Below are positions 61,295 through 64,000 of a stretch of DNA of 64,000 nt, in pieces (the stretch's first letter is position 1; every line of letters begins with the position of its first letter). Position numbers and translations under genes: made by a program. The DNA is from Megalobrama amblycephala (Eukaryota > Chordata > Actinopteri > Cypriniformes > Xenocyprididae), in assembly GCF_018812025.1 (NCBI RefSeq), contig NC_063054.1, forward strand, positions 24,023,142 to 24,087,141. The letters are read 5' to 3'. The notes under the pieces are model-generated. The model did no database searches. It had not been told where the DNA came from and was given only the letters and a program-made list of their open reading frames with translations.

Positions 61295-62824
61295 CCCTTA
61301 TGGAAAGAAAATATATTTCCCTATATATGAATGATCAATATATTACATGATTTAAAAGTATATTTGAAAATATACAGAAAAATATATTGGGTAAATATAT
61401 ATTGAACAATACATAAGGAATTGCCTCTTTTCATATATTGAAAAATATGTGATAAAATATTTACTAATATATCATAATGTGTGTCATTTTATATTCAGTA
61501 ATATACTTCTTAATATATAGATTTATATGTGATCAGATATGGTACTGCATGCATAATATATTGTACATATATTTACTCATACAGTACACTCTAAAAAATA
61601 CTGGGTTGAAAACAACCCAAGTTGGGTTAAATATGGACAAACCCAGCGATTGGGTTGTTTTAACCCAGCGGTTGGGTTAAATGTTTGACCCAACCTGCTG
61701 GGTAGTTTTATTTAACTCAGCTATTGTTTAAAAATTAGTTGATTGCTTAAAATGAACCAAAAATAGGTTTAATAATATGTTTAATAAATGAACATTTATT
61801 AACAAGTTGTAATACATGATAATTAAATAATAAACATTTATTAAATTGCTTATTAATAAATGTTCACCTTTTGATTATCAAAGTTGCATCTAGTAATTAT
61901 GTGTCTGATTTTTAGTTTCCAATCTATTTTGGGTTCATTTTAAGCCAGCCATATAGTAATTTTTAATCAATAGTTGAGTTAAATAAAACTACCCAGCAGG
62001 TTGGGCAAACATTTAACCCAACCGCTGGGTTTGTCCATATTTTAACCCAACTTGAGTTGTTTTTAACCCAGCATTTTTTAGAGTGTATAAACATATATGG
62101 TAAAATATATTATGTAACACATTTCTTATATTTTATAATGATTTACATTTTAAATGTTACATATTTTCAAGTTAGTTAACAAAAGCACACCTGCATGTAC
62201 TAAAGTTTCTGTCAAAGAGACTATCACTGTGCTATAGCATGCACAGCCGTTACTTTTTAAATAAAGTTATTATAGTCTTTATAGTGTTCAGCCAATCATA
62301 AACCTAACCACAGGCTCTACTCTTCAGCTCAATGGAAACCCCCCAAAACTCACACATACCAGAAAACCTTTTAAATTCCAAAATAATAGAACTTTAAACA
62401 CTAACAGATCTCCCCCTATATCAATATTGAGCAAAACACATGAAATAGCACTTTATTTTAACATTTACTCTCCTTTAACAGTCAGAATTAAAGCATGTTG
62501 GGATCTAGAAGTCTGTTGTAAACACTGATTGTAACTCATTCCATGAATGTGTGTATATTTGTGTGTACAATACATTCACATTTATATGGGAACATGTATG
62601 TGCAATATATGTACACAAAGGATAAAACTTAATGAATGTAAAGCTATTTTTGTCTTCATTTATAAATATTTTATATGTATCAATATATAGCCATACATGG
62701 TCAATGCATATATTGCAGGATATTGAAAAATATAAGCACTAGTTTCCCATAAATGGAAATGTTTTATGTAATATATCACATTATATTTTTCGGTATATTC
62801 CCATATATTTTTGTTCCGTAAGGG
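61295..62824. mobile_element. AT-rich element with CCCTTATGGAAA / TTCCGTAAGGG ends
   Basis: The left end CCCTTATGGAAAGAAAATAT and the complement of the right end (CCCTTACGGAACAAAAATAT) form a TIR like that at 21654-23234. The interior is packed with ATATATT words and hosts a nested MITE at 61586-62086. Confidence 0.6.
61586..62086. mobile_element. Palindromic MITE with GGGTTGAAAACAACCC-type arms
   Basis: ACACTCTAAAAAATACTGGG on the left is mirrored by a right end finishing AGCATTTTTTAGAGTGT. Arms carry AACCCAGCGGTTGGGTT and its complement. TA lies at each border, so a Tc1/mariner-type origin is likely. Confidence 0.8.
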
Positions 62825-64000
62825 TCTTCTGTACATTTACATTAACATCTTTTTGTTTTGTGTACATTGGACTACTGTTGTCAGCACAAGCATATTTCAC
62901 AAAATAATCTCCATTGTGACTGAACAGTCCAAGTGGGCCTACTTTACACATCCTACACAACAAATTCACCCACTCATTTATTATGGTACAAGTATTCTGA
63001 ATTTCCACCTTCTGCTCACTGCACCTATAACAAGACGGGGGATCACTTATTCGACAGCTACTGTTTTTTTTTTGTTTTTTTTTATATTTTATTTACCTTC
63101 AAAAAAAAAAAATGCGAGAGGCGAGAGGGTCACGTTTTACCCTACTTGTTTATGTGAGGTTTGGGTTATCAGTGCTAGCCTACAAACACAAATAGAAATG
63201 ATCCCTTGTGGACAGGGCCAGCTGGAAACTGCACTTTGACCTTGCTATGAAACCAAGCTAAGCACAAATACACACTGATGCAAATGCAAATGCCGATTTT
63301 AAAACAAACCATTCAGATATCAATCCAATCTAAAAGGTACATTAAACACAGTGGGACTAAAACGTGCTAAATAAAGACAAGTCAAGATTGTGTTCGTACT
63401 TTAGAAACAAGGTAATGACTGAATATAACAGAAAATACAACAGCTAAATCTTTGCTGTAAAATCCTTCTGTTTAAAATTAAGTAAAAATGCCATGGTAAT
63501 GATCATGCAGCTAAACTATGACTATTGTTAAGATGCTTCATCAAGTGCTCACAGCAAAGCCCTATCAAAACCAATGCTTCAGGAGTGTTTCCTGAAGCAA
63601 GGACTCCCACTTCTGTTGAACTTGGGAAATACATCTTGGCCTACTATGGTAAAAGTGTTTCCCAAACTTATCAGAACAACTGCTTATCTTTTACATTGTG
63701 TTGACTGACAAATAAAAAGATTGTTCATGACAAATGTCCATGAACTTCCATTCCATTAAGATTCAAAATCTTGATTCTAAAAATATTTTTAAGATTTTTA
63801 AAATCATAAAAAATTATACTTTTTTTTTTGCAGTTAATGTAAATGCTTCTGTGGTACCAAAAAATTTTTAATGCTCATATAAAGTCTCTAAATATGAGTG
63901 CCTCAAGTATAACAATGATATAAAAATAAGAATGACCAAAATTTGGTTTAAAATGGTTTTAGACGATGTACAGCATGAATGTCATATCAACTACCCAGAT
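62825..64000. other. Intergenic DNA to the right edge
   Basis: No gene, RNA or clear repeat that I can support. Poly-T and poly-A runs occur near 63065-63110 and 63820-63830. Confidence 0.4.

Noticed and set aside
63000..63240. Open frames of 74-142 codons near the right edge
   Set aside because: They span poly-T/poly-A runs and have no recognisable domain.

Overview
This is vertebrate nuclear DNA from a teleost, most likely a cyprinid. The grounds are multi-exon genes with GT-AG introns, AT-rich introns full of short palindromic DNA transposons of kinds abundant in zebrafish and carp genomes, CA/GT microsatellites, and two vertebrate gene families. I cannot name the species.

Layout. (1) 372-10163, plus strand: the last seven coding exons of an apolipoprotein B gene (copy 1); its 5' exons lie left of the window. 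(2) 10164-18440: copy 1 3' flank, broken up by a long-inverted-repeat foldback element (10766-12398), a ~3 kb ACTGTAA-ended element (14399-17426) and a tandem repeat. (3) 18440-20180: a degraded piece of an slc22a16-like gene that retains one exon with a 2-base deletion. (4) 21488-41067, plus strand: a complete second apolipoprotein B gene (copy 2). I could follow 28 coding exons that sum to 11,271 bases, a multiple of three, giving 3,756 residues. (5) 41068-45360: copy 2 3' flank, collinear with that of copy 1. (6) 45791-58881, plus strand: an intact nine-exon slc22a16-like carnitine/organic-cation transporter, 568 residues. (7) 58882-64000: intergenic DNA with foldback transposons and no gene that I can support.

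History read from the sequence. A block holding apoB plus a downstream slc22a16-like gene was duplicated in tandem. The apoB copies stayed open and are nearly identical even in introns. The slc22a16 of the first block lost its 5' part and survives as a one-exon relic between the two apoB genes. Insertions found in only one block are later than the duplication: a TTAA-flanked element and the foldback element in copy 1, and two hAT-like elements with 8-base target duplications in copy 2. Their empty sites can be read directly in the other copy.

Function. ApoB is the non-exchangeable structural protein of VLDL- and chylomicron-type particles, loaded with lipid in the ER of liver, intestine and yolk syncytial layer. 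slc22a16 is a plasma-membrane carnitine transporter. Nothing in the sequence shows shared regulation; their adjacency looks positional. The most notable points are the unusually divergent, mostly amino-acid-changing last apoB exon between otherwise near-identical copies, a GC splice donor found only in copy 2, loss of basic residues at the counterpart of the human LDL-receptor-binding site, and the transporter relic.
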